NCBI GenBank assembly: GCA_944326635.1
Contig: CALVEU010000008.1
Coordinates: forward strand, 1 to 32,582
Source of the DNA: Candidatus Gastranaerophilales bacterium
GTDB taxonomy: Bacteria; Cyanobacteriota; Vampirovibrionia; Gastranaerophilales; Gastranaerophilaceae
Reading direction: 5' to 3'
Length of the DNA stretch: 32,582 nt
Part shown: positions 8,001-17,433 of the stretch, piece by piece
Layout of the letters: the number at the start of each line of letters is the position of its first letter
Position numbering within the stretch: position 1 is the stretch's first letter
Notes under the pieces: model-generated
The model's input: only the letters and a program-made list of their open reading frames with translations
Told to the model about the DNA's origin: nothing
Databases searched by the model: none
Made by a program: the position numbers and the translations under genes

Positions 8001-9130
8001 TACTGAAATACTCCCTTAACTTTATCCATTATTGATGATTGTTGTGAAGCCTTTTTATTATTTTGAATTTCATATAATTTTCTATATAAATTTCTTTCTT
8101 CATCAGAAAGTTTTGTAGGAGTTTTAACTGCAACAATCACAATATGATCCCCTCTCTGAGAAGGTCTTGCAATATATGGAACACCTGCACCTTTTATTTT
8201 TATAGAATTCCCGCTTTGGACACCTGCTTGGACTGTAATTTTTTGTTCTCCATCAAGAGTTTTGACAACAACCTCATCTCCTAAAGCTGCTTGTGCAGGA
8301 GTAATATCAAGTCTTGAATAAACGTCATTTCCTTCTCGCTTGAAATAATCAGAAGCTTTTACATGTAATACAACATATAAATCACCTGCTGGTCCACCGT
8401 TAGAACCTGCGTCTCCTTCACGAGAAACTCTAATTTTTGACATATTATCAACACCTGCAGGAATTTTTATATTAATTTTCTTTTCTTTTTGAATTTTTCC
8501 TTGACCTTTACAATCTTTACAAGGTTTAGAAATCTTTTTACCAGCGCCATGACAATCTGGACAAGTAACTATTTGAGCAATAGAACCCAAAGGAGTTCTC
8601 ATAACTTGCTGAACTTGCCCTGTACCATGACAAGTTGGACAAGTTTCAGGTTTAGATCCTTTTTCAGCGCCAGAACCTCCACAAGATGGGCATAATTCTA
8701 AATGATCAAATTTTATTTCTTTTTCACAGCCGAATACAGCTTTTTCAAAATCAATTTCAATATCTAATCTTAAATCATCACCTTCAACTGGTGCATTAGG
8801 ATCAGGTCTGCCGCCAAATCCAAAACCTCCCATTCCGCCAAAGAATGAGTTAAATATATCGTTTAAATCGCCAAAGCCGCCAGCGAATGGTCCATTTGTA
8901 TCAAAACCGGCGTTTTTCAAGCCATCTTCGCCATATCTGTCATATGTTGCACGCTTATTATCATCCATTAATGTTTCATAAGCTTTACCCAATTCCTTAA
9001 ATTTTTCTTCCGCATCCGGAGCTTTGTTTACATCGGGGTGTAATGTCCTTGCCTTCTTTCTGAAAGCAGATTTTATCTCATCTTTTGAAGCATCTTTTGA
9101 TACTCCGAGTATTTCATAGTAATCTGTCAT
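8000..9130 (-). CDS. dnaJ: Chaperone protein DnaJ (type I Hsp40)
   Basis: DnaJ delivers unfolded clients to DnaK and stimulates its ATPase. The 376-residue protein has the complete type I layout. The J domain carries HPD at residues 31-33. A Gly/Phe-rich linker ([20 protein letters not shown]) follows. The zinc domain has four repeats: [24 protein letters not shown] and CKDCKGQG. Last are the C-terminal client-binding domains with [22 protein letters not shown] precedes the ATG. grpE lies 77 bases upstream, but dnaK is not between or beside them. The stop overlaps the propeller gene. Confidence 0.97.
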   Translation of the reverse strand: MTDYYEILGVSKDASKDEIKSAFRKKARTLHPDVNKAPDAEEKFKELGKAYETLMDDNKRATYDRYGEDGLKNAGFDTNGPFAGGFGDLNDIFNSFFGGMGGFGFGGRPDPNAPVEGDDLRLDIEIDFEKAVFGCEKEIKFDHLELCPSCGGSGAEKGSKPETCPTCHGTGQVQQVMRTPLGSIAQIVTCPDCHGAGKKISKPCKDCKGQGKIQKEKKINIKIPAGVDNMSKIRVSREGDAGSNGGPAGDLYVVLHVKASDYFKREGNDVYSRLDITPAQAALGDEVVVKTLDGEQKITVQAGVQSGNSIKIKGAGVPYIARPSQRGDHIVIVAVKTPTKLSDEERNLYRKLYEIQNNKKASQQSSIMDKVKGVFQ

Positions 9131-9207
9131 TTTATACTAAATCTTCCCTATCCTAATTATTCAATAATTGTATTTTATCATGTAAATCCATAAGGGCAAA
9201 ATAAAGC

Positions 9208-9783
9208 TTAACCTTCAGCAGTAGCTACATTTACAAGAGCTGGTCTTAAAACTTTATCTCCCATTTTATACCCTTTTTGCAATTCATTAATAATTGTATG
9301 TTCAGGGTGTTCAGATGTAGGAGTTTGCATAACTGCATCATGAAAATTCGGATCAAATTCTTTACCTTCTGTCTCAATAGGTTCTAATCCTAATTTTGTT
9401 AAAGAATCAATTACTTGTTTGTGGACAAGATCAAAACTTTCTTTAACCTTCTGGCAATCCTCAACATTTTCTAATGCCTTTTTCCCGCGTTCAAAATTAT
9501 CTAACACTTCAATCATTTTTTTAAGAGCATTTTCTGTTCCGAATTTTAATAATTCTTCTCTTTCATGTTCTTGTCTTTTGCGGAAATTATCAAAATCAGC
9601 AGCTAATCTTAAATATTGCTGATTTAATGTATCATATTTTTTTTGTAATTCGTCTAATTCTGAACTATTTTTTTCTGCAGCTTCTTCTTTATTTTCAGAA
9701 GTTTCAACATTTTCTTGTTTAATTTCTTCATCTAGATTTTCAGAATTTTTAAACGGATTATTATTATGATGTTTATGTGACAT
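9208..9783 (-). CDS. grpE: Nucleotide exchange factor GrpE
   Basis: GrpE releases ADP from DnaK. The 191-residue protein has a charged, disordered N-terminus (MSHKHHNNNPF, then a Glu-rich stretch). A long coiled coil runs from ELDELQKKYDTLNQQYLRLA into the signature ADFDNFRKRQEHEREEL. The beta-domain motif GLEPIETEGKEFDPNFHDAV follows, and it ends near GYKMGDKVLRPALVNVA. AGAGGTAGAG before the ATG is a good ribosome site, and a TATAAT at 9818-9823 on this strand is a plausible -10. It is the first gene of the grpE-dnaJ transcription unit. Confidence 0.96.
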   Translation of the reverse strand: MSHKHHNNNPFKNSENLDEEIKQENVETSENKEEAAEKNSSELDELQKKYDTLNQQYLRLAADFDNFRKRQEHEREELLKFGTENALKKMIEVLDNFERGKKALENVEDCQKVKESFDLVHKQVIDSLTKLGLEPIETEGKEFDPNFHDAVMQTPTSEHPEHTIINELQKGYKMGDKVLRPALVNVATAEG

Positions 9784-9869
9784 ATCTCTACCTCTTAATT
9801 AATATTTCATATTGTATATTATAGTTTATCAATATTAATTAACAACAAAAATTTATTATTTTTTAATAA

Positions 9870-10538
9870 TTAAGAACCTCTTTTAATAGGCAAATAACTT
9901 TTCAATAAAGCTTCTAAATAATTTGCACCTTGTTTTACATATACAGGTTCATGTAAAGTTGCTACAACATCATCAATTGCATTAAATAATTTTTCTTTAT
10001 CTTTGTTTGATAATTCAATACTCTCGTCATTCAGAAATAAATCAAACTTTTCAACCAAACCAGTTTTTGATAAAAGATCTAATTCTCCCTTAGTTCCATC
10101 AATGTAATTCTCAATATTATCTTTGTACACTAATCCATTTTGAACTTCTTCTTTTAAATGATGGTTCTTATCTAATTTAAAATCTTTTATTTTTAAATTT
10201 TTAACTCTATTTACTAAATTTCTAGCAAAAGAAACTAGACTAGCACCTTCATTGTCAGGAAGAATAAACTGTCCATTTAATAAAACCCTTGAATATAAAG
10301 CATTATCTATATTTGTTAAACCATACTCAACATTTAAAAATTTATCATTTAGCACATTTTTAAATGTTGGATATTGCTGCAAAATTTTTCTATAGTTTGT
10401 TAAATCCTTATTTTGACAAGTATTAGTCAATTCCATATTCATTATTATACGACTTTGCGGAATATTATTTTCCTGATACCCCAAAATTCTTGCATAACCT
10501 ATATTTTTAATTCCAGTAAAATTAATCGGACTAATCAT
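9870..10538 (-). CDS. Hypothetical protein, no recognised domain
   Basis: I do not recognise this 222-residue protein. It starts MISPINFTGIKNIGYARILGY, has no signal peptide or membrane segment, and is rich in Asn, Lys and Leu. Predicted helices are concentrated in the second half (SNKDKEKLFNAIDDVVATL and NYLEALLKSYLPI). AAAGGAAA lies at good spacing before the ATG. It is monocistronic, 86 bases upstream of grpE. Compositional similarity to its neighbours and a proper ribosome site support it being real. The N-terminal SPINFTG motif may mark a lineage-restricted family. Confidence 0.75.
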   Translation of the reverse strand: MISPINFTGIKNIGYARILGYQENNIPQSRIIMNMELTNTCQNKDLTNYRKILQQYPTFKNVLNDKFLNVEYGLTNIDNALYSRVLLNGQFILPDNEGASLVSFARNLVNRVKNLKIKDFKLDKNHHLKEEVQNGLVYKDNIENYIDGTKGELDLLSKTGLVEKFDLFLNDESIELSNKDKEKLFNAIDDVVATLHEPVYVKQGANYLEALLKSYLPIKRGS

Positions 10539-10640
10539 TTTTATAAATTTCCTTTCTCTATAGTGGAGAGAAAAACTAAAAAAAATTTTTTTAATAATTA
10601 AATTAATTTTAAACTGAATTTCTTTACATTATTTAACTTA

Positions 10641-10669
10641 TTTACACCATGCAAAAGAAATTGTATTAT
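10641..10669 (+). promoter_or_regulatory. Sigma70-type promoter upstream of murA
   Basis: A TTTACA -35 (10641-10646), a 17-base spacer and a TATTAT -10 (10664-10669) precede a leader of about 40 bases to the TTG start at 10716. This leadered arrangement contrasts with the leaderless mfd promoter downstream. Confidence 0.5.
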
Positions 10670-10715
10670 TATAAAAGAAAAGTGAAAATATTTTTTATTT
10701 GAAAAGGTAAGAAAA

Positions 10716-12041
10716 TTGACAGAAAAATTTTATATAAAAGGTGGTACCCCTTTAAAAGGAGAAGTTTCAATAGGCGGAGCTAAAAATTCAGTATTAAAAT
10801 TAATGGCTGCCGCATTATTAGCAAAAGGTGAAACAAAAATATATAACGTTCCTGATTTAACAGACGTTGAAATTATGCTAAGTGTTATCGCTCAATTAGG
10901 AGCAAAAACAACTTATGATAAGTCAGAAAAATCAGTAACAATTGATGCAACAGATTTAACAAGCATTACAGCAAAATATGAACTTGTAAGTAAAATGAGA
11001 GCATCATTTATCGTACTTGGAGCATTAGTATCAAGATGTAGAGAAGCAATTGTAGCTCTTCCTGGCGGATGTGCAATCGGGGAAAGAAGAGTTGATTTTC
11101 ACATTAAAGGTTTAGAAGCTCTTGGTGCTAAAATAAAAATTGAAAACGGTTATGTACATGCAAAAGTTCCAAAACTTGTAGGTACTGACATCTATTTAGA
11201 TATTCCATCTGTTGGAGCTACCGAAAACTTAATGCTTGCATCAATTTTAGCAGAAGGCTCTACAAGAATCCAAAATGCAGCACAAGAACCTGAAATAGTG
11301 GATCTTGCTAATTTCTTAAATTCAATGGGGGCTGATGTAGTAGGAGCTGGGACATCTGAAATTGTAATTAATGGTGTAAAACAAGACGATTTACATCCTA
11401 TCGAATACACAACAATCCCTGACAGAATTGAAGCAGGAACATTTATGTCTGCAATTATTGCGACTAAAGGGAAAGCAATTATAAAAAATGTATTCCCTGC
11501 ACATTTGACATTTTTTACAGACAAACTTTTAAAAATGGGAGCTAATATTAAATTAGTAGAACCAACAACATTAGAAGTTTCTTGTAAAAACAGATTGAAC
11601 TCTATTAATTTTGTCACTCAACCATATCCTGGATTTCCAACTGACTTACAGTCTATGGCAATGACACTTTTGACTACAGCAAACGGTGTTGGAATTATCA
11701 CAGAAAGTTTGTATGAAAATAGATTTATGCAAGTTCCAGAATTACGCAGAATGGGAGCTGATATTCATCAAGACAGAAATCATGCAATCATCAAAGGCGT
11801 AAAAAAATTAACAGGAGCTACATTAGCTGCAAGTGACTTACGTGCTGGAGCATCTCTAGTTGTTGCAGCTTTAATGGCTGAAGGTAATTCTACAATAGAA
11901 AACCTACATCATATAGATAGAGGATACGAAAATTTCGAAAATAAGCTAAGATTATTAGGAGGCAAAATAGAGAGAAAAAATGAAGAACAAATCATTACTC
12001 CTGTTGAGCCAAAAGTAAACCTAACGGAGGGCTTATTATAA
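10716..12041 (+). CDS. murA: UDP-N-acetylglucosamine 1-carboxyvinyltransferase
   Basis: MurA transfers enolpyruvate from PEP to UDP-GlcNAc, the first committed step of peptidoglycan synthesis. The 441-residue protein has the EPSP-synthase-like repeats. It contains GGAKNSVLKLMAAALLA with the substrate lysine, ALPGGCAIGERRVDFHIKGL with the fosfomycin-target cysteine at C119, and DRIEAGTFM and DLRAGASLVVAALMAEG near the end. The start is a TTG, chosen because it follows a strong AAGGTAAG ribosome site and begins the conserved MTEKFYIKGG segment. The length is slightly over the usual 420 because of a short C-terminal tail. It is coupled to the next gene through a TAATG overlap. Confidence 0.96.
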   Translation: MTEKFYIKGGTPLKGEVSIGGAKNSVLKLMAAALLAKGETKIYNVPDLTDVEIMLSVIAQLGAKTTYDKSEKSVTIDATDLTSITAKYELVSKMRASFIVLGALVSRCREAIVALPGGCAIGERRVDFHIKGLEALGAKIKIENGYVHAKVPKLVGTDIYLDIPSVGATENLMLASILAEGSTRIQNAAQEPEIVDLANFLNSMGADVVGAGTSEIVINGVKQDDLHPIEYTTIPDRIEAGTFMSAIIATKGKAIIKNVFPAHLTFFTDKLLKMGANIKLVEPTTLEVSCKNRLNSINFVTQPYPGFPTDLQSMAMTLLTTANGVGIITESLYENRFMQVPELRRMGADIHQDRNHAIIKGVKKLTGATLAASDLRAGASLVVAALMAEGNSTIENLHHIDRGYENFENKLRLLGGKIERKNEEQIITPVEPKVNLTEGLL

Positions 12042-12385
12042 TGGCACCTGCATATAAACGCTGGTATGATCATGATCCATTATTACTTGAAGTAATTGAG
12101 CTTTTAAAAAATTATCAAACAGAATTAAGAGCTCAAGCAGAAATTTTCTTACAAAAAATTGAAGAAAAAGTATCTAAAGAAACTATTGATAAATTTTATG
12201 CAATGGTCAAACCCGTTAATGCAAATAACCGTTGGTACGATAAAGATCCAGTAATTTCAAAGACAGTTGAAATTTTAAGAATAGTACCTCCGGAAGCTCA
12301 AAAAATTTGTGCCCAAAATTTTATTAGAACACTTAAAGAAATGGGCATTGAATATGAAAGTCCAAATAAAACAGATGTTAAATAA
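12041..12385 (+). CDS. Small protein with duplicated RWYD-DP motif
   Basis: I do not recognise a named family for this 114-residue protein. It consists of two diverged copies of one unit. RWYDHDPLLLEVIELLK (residues 7-23) and RWYDKDPVISKTVEILR (64-80) are each followed by an amphipathic helix ending in LQKIEEK or IRTLKEM. The protein is soluble and helical with no signal peptide. The ATG overlaps the murA stop by one base and has GGAGG in the end of murA as a ribosome site. It therefore should be made together with MurA, which hints at a cell-wall link but does not prove one. A terminator follows. Confidence 0.85.
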   Translation: MAPAYKRWYDHDPLLLEVIELLKNYQTELRAQAEIFLQKIEEKVSKETIDKFYAMVKPVNANNRWYDKDPVISKTVEILRIVPPEAQKICAQNFIRTLKEMGIEYESPNKTDVK

Positions 12386-12397
12386 AAAAAAATAAAA

Positions 12398-12423
12398 AAG
12401 CCCTGAATTCTCAGAGCTTTTTT
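12398..12423 (+). terminator. Intrinsic terminator of the murA unit
   Basis: AAGCCCTGA and TCAGAGCTT pair around an ATTC loop with one mismatch, followed by a T run. It closes the murA operon just before the mfd promoter. Confidence 0.8.
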
Positions 12424-12429
12424 ATTTTA

Positions 12430-12438
12430 TGATAAAAT
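12430..12438 (+). promoter_or_regulatory. Extended -10 promoter of mfd, predicted leaderless start
   Basis: TGA-TAAAAT is followed by six bases (TAAACT) and then the mfd ATG at 12445, so the predicted +1 is the start codon. The preceding terminator ends about seven bases upstream of the box, leaving little room for a -35 and none for a ribosome site. Confidence 0.6.
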
Positions 12439-12444
12439 TAAACT

Positions 12445-15400
12445 ATGTTTAAAATTAACGTGCCTGAAAATAATGAAAATTATGCTTTGTTTGAAAGATA
12501 TCTTACAAAGTCTTTTTCGTTTGCAATAACAGGTCTTACAACAATTTTAAGATTATTTTTAATAACGAAAATAAAAAAAATTACAGACAAAAAAATTCTT
12601 TTTATCGCATCAACAGAACAAAATGCTCTTAAGTATCAAAACGATTTACTTAAAGCTTTTAATGAAAAAACAGAACTTATACCATTTCAAAACATCTCTA
12701 TGTATGAGAGTGTATCACCAAATCGTTACGATTATGCAGAACAAGTAAGAATTTTAACAGAAAAACCTGACATTGTAATTTGTCCTGTAAAAACACTACT
12801 AGAAAAATTCCCAACAGAAAATTTCTATAAAGAAAATTATATTACATTAAAAATCGATGATGAAATTGATGTAAAAGATATTTCTCAAAAATTTATAGAC
12901 TTAGGATACAAAAGATCTACAATGGTATCTGATATTGGAGAATTTAGTATTCGTGGAGATATTATTGATTTTTATTCTCTTGATAAACACCCTACAAGAA
13001 TTGAACTTTGGGGAGATGAAATTGTTGATATAAGATACTTCAACAACGAAACTCAAAAATCAATAGAAAAACTATCATCTGCAAATATTATGCCGATGTA
13101 TAAATTCACAATAAAAAACGGTATTCCAGATGAAATTAAACCTGAAGATGAGGATGGGTACTTTGAAGGAATAGAAATTTATCAAAACTATTTCAACAAT
13201 AATCTCGTAAGTATTTTGGACTATTTCAAAGATTACATAATTGTATTTGATGAAATATCAGAAATATATTCAAAATACGAATTTACAGACAAAAATTACG
13301 AAGAACAACTTCAAGAAAATCTGAAATTAGGTCTAAACATAGATTTAAAAGGGCGAAATCATATTCCTTTTGAAGATTTTATCAAAAAAACAGCAGGATT
13401 TGTAAAAATAGGTCTAAATAATTTCCTTGATAGTGAAACCGATGAAATTGTAGAGTTTAATACACAAACAGTACAAAATTTCGGTGCAAAACTTGATGAT
13501 ATCGCAAATTACATTAATTCAAAACAAGATTATCACATAATTATAGCAACAGATTACCCTGAAAGAGTTAAAGAAATACTTTCAGAAAAAAATATTTTTG
13601 ACGTTGAATATAATGAAAGCATTTCCTCTCACGGTTCAGTACTAGAAGATTTTAAAACAGTAATAATTACAGATAGAGAGCTATTCAACAAACGAACAAA
13701 AGAAATTACCTCAACTAAACGTTCATATTACAAAGAAAAGCCTGAATATATTGAAAATATCAACGATATAAAAGAAGGTGAATATGTAGTCCACAGTATC
13801 CACGGGGTAGGAATTTACAAAGGCTTATCCCAACAAGAAATCGACGGACAGTTAAAAGATTATCTGACCATTGAATATGCAAATAAAGACAGACTTCATA
13901 TCCCAGCAGAACAAATTAACCTACTTGTAAGATACAGAGGTTCAGGAGCACTAAAGCCTAAACTTTCAAGAATGGGCGGTAAAGATTGGGAAAATACAAA
14001 AACTCGCGTCAAAAAAGAAGTTGAACAAGTCGCATATGACCTTTTAAGACTTTATGCAAAACGAAAAATGCAAAAAGGCATTCAATTCTTGCCTGATACC
14101 ACATGGCAGGTTGAAATGGAAGAAGCTTTTGAATACACAGAAACTCCTGATCAAATGAAAGCCATAAATGATGTAAAAGCAGATATGGAAAGTGAACAAC
14201 CAATGGATAGGTTGATTTGCGGAGATGTAGGTTTTGGGAAAACAGAAGTTGCAATGCGCGGAATATTTAAAGCTGTTACTTCTGGCAAACAAGTAGCAGT
14301 AGTAGTTCCTACAACCATCCTTGCATTCCAACATTTCCAAACGATTTCCGAAAGATTCAAACCTTTCGGTGTAAATGTAGAATTATTATCACGTTTTCGT
14401 TCTCAAAAAGAGCAAAAAGAAACTGTTAAACATCTCGCGACAGGGGAATGTGATGTTGTAGTCGGCACACATAGATTACTACAAGAAGGTATAATTTTTA
14501 AAGATTTAGGTCTTTTAGTAATTGATGAAGAACATCGTTTTGGAGTAAGACACAAAGAAAAATTAAAACAATTACGAGAAAATATTGATATTATTACAAT
14601 GTCAGCAACACCAATTCCAAGAACGCTTTATATGTCTTTATCAGGCATTAAAGATATGTCGATAATAAACACTCCACCTAAAAACAGACTTCCAATCAAA
14701 ACCTATGTTGGAGAATGGAATGAAAATATGGTAAAAAATGCCATAATCCATGAATTAGACAGAGAAGGTCAAGTATTTTATCTTTATAATAGAGTCGAAA
14801 CAATTGACGAATTTAGAATGCAATTACAAAAATTAGTTCCTAACGCAAAAATTGCCATCGGCCATGGTCAAATGGACGAAAAAACGTTAGAAAAAGTAAT
14901 TATTGATTTTGCCAACCACGAATATGATATTCTACTTGCAACTACAATTATTGAAAATGGTATAGATATTCCAAATGCCAACACAATGATAATTCACAAT
15001 GCTGACAAATTCGGACTTGCTCAACTATACCAACTAAGAGGACGTGTAGGACGTTCTCAACGTCAAGCATATTGTTATTGCCTATATACAAAATCAAAAG
15101 AAATTACCCATGATGCCGTCCAAAGATTAAAAGCTATAAAAGAATTTACAACACTCGGCAGCGGTTACCAAATAGCAATGAGAGATGTAGAAATCCGCGG
15201 AGTTGGAAATATTTTAGGGACAAAACAACACGGACATATGGTAAACGTTGGTTTTGATACATACTGTCAATTGTTGGAAGAAACAGTTCAAGAACTTCAA
15301 GGACAAATCGTCGATAAATCAAACCCAACTATAGTTGATATTAATGTCACAGCATTTATCCCAGATGAATGGGTCGGATCAGCAGAACAAAAAATGATTG

Positions 15401-15804
15401 AATATAAACGTCTGGCGGATGTTAAATCTGATATTGAACTAGATTATATTACAGAAGAGTGGAAAGACAGATTTGCAAAACCGCCTGAAAGCGTTGAAAA
15501 CTTGATAAAACTAATAAAAATAAGACTTGCTGCAACAGATGTAAAAATTTCATTAATAAGAGAAACTGAAGATAATATAAGAATTTATACTCCATACAGC
15601 CAAGCTGAATGGAAAATTATCCAAAGGACACTACCTTCAGAAATTTTAAAAAGAATAAAATTTACAATTGCTCCAAAATCTTGCACTGAAGGGAATTCTA
15701 TATTATTATTAAATAATTCATACATGAATTTTAATGAAATATTTAACTTTTTAACAGATTTGTTTTATTATATACATAAAACAAGTAACGAATTTAAATA
15801 TTAA
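12445..15804 (+). CDS. mfd: Transcription-repair coupling factor Mfd
   Basis: Mfd removes RNA polymerase stalled at DNA lesions and recruits UvrA. The 1119-residue protein has the full architecture. A UvrB-like N-terminal module includes GEFSIRGDIIDFYS. The CarD-like polymerase-interacting domain lies at about 440-510 (EGEYVVHSIHGVGIYKGL and ADKDRL-like NKDRLHIP). The RecG-like translocase has Walker A GDVGFGKT at 593-600, DEEH at 694-697, TMSATPIPRTL and QLRGRVGRSQRQAYCY. A C-terminal TRCF domain ends the protein. The UvrB-like segment before the CarD domain is somewhat short. The gene has a leaderless-type start and no ribosome site. Confidence 0.97.
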   Translation: MFKINVPENNENYALFERYLTKSFSFAITGLTTILRLFLITKIKKITDKKILFIASTEQNALKYQNDLLKAFNEKTELIPFQNISMYESVSPNRYDYAEQVRILTEKPDIVICPVKTLLEKFPTENFYKENYITLKIDDEIDVKDISQKFIDLGYKRSTMVSDIGEFSIRGDIIDFYSLDKHPTRIELWGDEIVDIRYFNNETQKSIEKLSSANIMPMYKFTIKNGIPDEIKPEDEDGYFEGIEIYQNYFNNNLVSILDYFKDYIIVFDEISEIYSKYEFTDKNYEEQLQENLKLGLNIDLKGRNHIPFEDFIKKTAGFVKIGLNNFLDSETDEIVEFNTQTVQNFGAKLDDIANYINSKQDYHIIIATDYPERVKEILSEKNIFDVEYNESISSHGSVLEDFKTVIITDRELFNKRTKEITSTKRSYYKEKPEYIENINDIKEGEYVVHSIHGVGIYKGLSQQEIDGQLKDYLTIEYANKDRLHIPAEQINLLVRYRGSGALKPKLSRMGGKDWENTKTRVKKEVEQVAYDLLRLYAKRKMQKGIQFLPDTTWQVEMEEAFEYTETPDQMKAINDVKADMESEQPMDRLICGDVGFGKTEVAMRGIFKAVTSGKQVAVVVPTTILAFQHFQTISERFKPFGVNVELLSRFRSQKEQKETVKHLATGECDVVVGTHRLLQEGIIFKDLGLLVIDEEHRFGVRHKEKLKQLRENIDIITMSATPIPRTLYMSLSGIKDMSIINTPPKNRLPIKTYVGEWNENMVKNAIIHELDREGQVFYLYNRVETIDEFRMQLQKLVPNAKIAIGHGQMDEKTLEKVIIDFANHEYDILLATTIIENGIDIPNANTMIIHNADKFGLAQLYQLRGRVGRSQRQAYCYCLYTKSKEITHDAVQRLKAIKEFTTLGSGYQIAMRDVEIRGVGNILGTKQHGHMVNVGFDTYCQLLEETVQELQGQIVDKSNPTIVDINVTAFIPDEWVGSAEQKMIEYKRLADVKSDIELDYITEEWKDRFAKPPESVENLIKLIKIRLAATDVKISLIRETEDNIRIYTPYSQAEWKIIQRTLPSEILKRIKFTIAPKSCTEGNSILLLNNSYMNFNEIFNFLTDLFYYIHKTSNEFKY

Positions 15805-15841
15805 GAGAGAAATTCAATTAACACATAACAAAGGAGACATT

Positions 15842-16996
15842 ATGAGAGGGAAAAAATTACTTGCAACACTTGCGATATCTGCAGTATTGTTTGCAGGCTG
15901 CGGTCTAAAATCAGGAGAAGCTATTATTAAAGTTAATGATAAAACAATTACTCAAGGCCAATTTGATCAAGAATTTGATAAACAAGCAGGAAGTGGGATT
16001 GCAAAAGCATTAGGGATTAATATAAAAGATGATAAAAATAGCTTTTTATATTTATTAATAAAAGATAGAGTAATAAATGAATTAATTGTAAAAACTTTAT
16101 TGGATGAGGAAATCGCAAAACGCGGCATTACAGTAACAAACAAAGATGTAGATGATGCTGTTAAAGAAGTAATCGAAAAAGTTGGCTCTAAAGAACAACT
16201 TAATGCTTTATTAAAAGAACATGGAATGTCTAATGCTCAATTCAAAAAAGATTTAAAAGAAGAAGTTAAAATGAAACGCTTAGCAGAACAACTAGGTTCT
16301 TCAAAAGTATCTGATGCTGAAGCTAAAAAGTTCTATGACAATAATATTAATAAATTCAAACACCCTGACAAAGTAAGAGCTTCTCATATTCTAATATCAG
16401 CAAATCCTGAAGAAATTGCAGCAAAAATAAAAGCTGATCCTAAAAATAAAGGACTTGATGATGCAGCTATAAAAGCAAAAGTTCAAGAAGAACTTAATGC
16501 TAAAGAAGCAAAAGCTAACCAAATACTAGCAGAAGCTAAAAAAGATTTAACTCAATTTGCAAAAATAGCTAAAGAAAATTCTGAAGACACAGCTTCTGCA
16601 GTAAAAGGCGGAGATTTAGGCTTCTTTGCAGAAAAAGAAATGGTTCCAGAATTTTCAAAAGCTGCATTTTCTATGAAACCAAATTCAATATCTGAAAAAC
16701 CTGTAAAATCTCAATATGGATACCATATTATAATGGTTACAGATAGAGCTGCCGCTAGCCAAGATCCATTCGAAAAAGTTAAAGATAACATCAAAGGGTA
16801 CTTAGAAAATCAAAAACAAATTGAAAAAATTGATCAATTGACTGAATCATTAAAGAAAAATGCTAAAATTGAATATATAAATCCTGATTATGATCCTGCA
16901 AATGTTCAAAAAGGGGTTCAAGAATCAATTAAAAACAGTGGAGAAACTGCTAAAAAAGTAAAAGCTGAAGCTGAAGCAAAAAATAAGAAAAAATAA
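15842..16996 (+). CDS. Parvulin-type peptidyl-prolyl isomerase lipoprotein (PrsA/SurA-like)
   Basis: The protein is a 384-residue extracytoplasmic foldase. The lipoprotein signal MRGKKLLATLAISAVLFAGC places the lipidated cysteine at C20. A SurA-N-like helical region follows (IKVNDKTITQGQFDQEF and helices to about residue 170). The PPIC domain opens with KVRASHILIS and includes ENSEDTASAVKGGDLGFF and QYGYHIIMVTDR. A helical insertion of about 45 residues (KIKADPKNKGLDDAAIKAKV) interrupts it after the first strand. The tail is Lys/Ala-rich. AAAGGAGA precedes the ATG. It acts outside the inner membrane on secreted or outer-membrane proteins; which of the two cannot be told. Confidence 0.9.
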   Translation: MRGKKLLATLAISAVLFAGCGLKSGEAIIKVNDKTITQGQFDQEFDKQAGSGIAKALGINIKDDKNSFLYLLIKDRVINELIVKTLLDEEIAKRGITVTNKDVDDAVKEVIEKVGSKEQLNALLKEHGMSNAQFKKDLKEEVKMKRLAEQLGSSKVSDAEAKKFYDNNINKFKHPDKVRASHILISANPEEIAAKIKADPKNKGLDDAAIKAKVQEELNAKEAKANQILAEAKKDLTQFAKIAKENSEDTASAVKGGDLGFFAEKEMVPEFSKAAFSMKPNSISEKPVKSQYGYHIIMVTDRAAASQDPFEKVKDNIKGYLENQKQIEKIDQLTESLKKNAKIEYINPDYDPANVQKGVQESIKNSGETAKKVKAEAEAKNKKK

Positions 16997-17020
16997 AATA
17001 AACTTTATACAATAAAAAAA

Positions 17021-17049
17021 AGACCGATTATAAAATCGGTCTTTTTTTT
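17021..17049 (+). terminator. Terminator after the PrsA/SurA-like gene
   Basis: The stem AGACCGATT/AATCGGTCT has an ATAA loop and is flanked by an A run and eight Ts, so it can work on both strands. It also ends the minus-strand rnpB transcript. A nearly identical copy follows rarA at 22351. Confidence 0.9.
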
Positions 17050-17054
17050 ATAAA

Positions 17055-17403
17055 AATAAAGTAACTCGTAAGCCGTGTTCTGTTTCTAAATAATCATCTG
17101 TCTTGTATTGAAATTACTTTCAATCTCTAGCGATATTTTTGAAGTTGGCGGACAGCCTTTATAACCTTCAGTTTAATCTTGCATTCGATTGGGGTTTACC
17201 TAGCCGATACTTCTCAGTATCGCTGGTGAAGCTCTTAACTCACCGTTGCACCATCGCCTGTGATATGAAATCCATCGGCAGTCATCATTTCTGTGGCACT
17301 ATCCACCGGCTCACGCCGTCCGGAGTTTCTCCGGCAATCTGTCCTTGAATGCACGGACTTTCCTCACTTAGAAAATATCTAAGCGCGATTATTCGATTAC
17401 TTT
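17055..17403 (-). ncRNA. rnpB: RNase P RNA (bacterial type A)
   Basis: This is the catalytic RNA that trims tRNA 5' ends. Reading the minus strand, the conserved elements occur in order: GAGGAAAGTCCG (P4 strand and J3/4), AGTGCCACAGAAA, GGTGAGTTAAGAGCTTCACC, GGTAAACCCC, and near the 3' end ACAGAACACGGCTTACG, which pairs back to form P4. The ends AAAGTAATCG and CGAGTTACTTT are complementary and probably form P1, so the boundaries are accurate to a few bases. It lies immediately downstream of the prepilin gene. Plus-strand open frames over this interval are spurious. Confidence 0.95.
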
Positions 17404-17433
17404 ATTATATTCCATCTCTAATTGAAGTGTTAA
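17404..17433 (-). promoter_or_regulatory. Promoter of rnpB
   Basis: On the minus strand TTAACA (-35), an 18-base spacer and TATAAT (-10, 17404-17409) lie just before the RNase P RNA. The -10 box overlaps the stop codon of the prepilin gene, so the promoter is embedded in the end of that coding sequence. The exact +1 is probably near 17397, a few bases inside the putative P1 strand. Confidence 0.6.

Noticed and set aside
14009-14360. Overlapping minus-strand open frames
   Set aside because: All are antisense to the conserved translocase domain of mfd and arise from its codon pattern.
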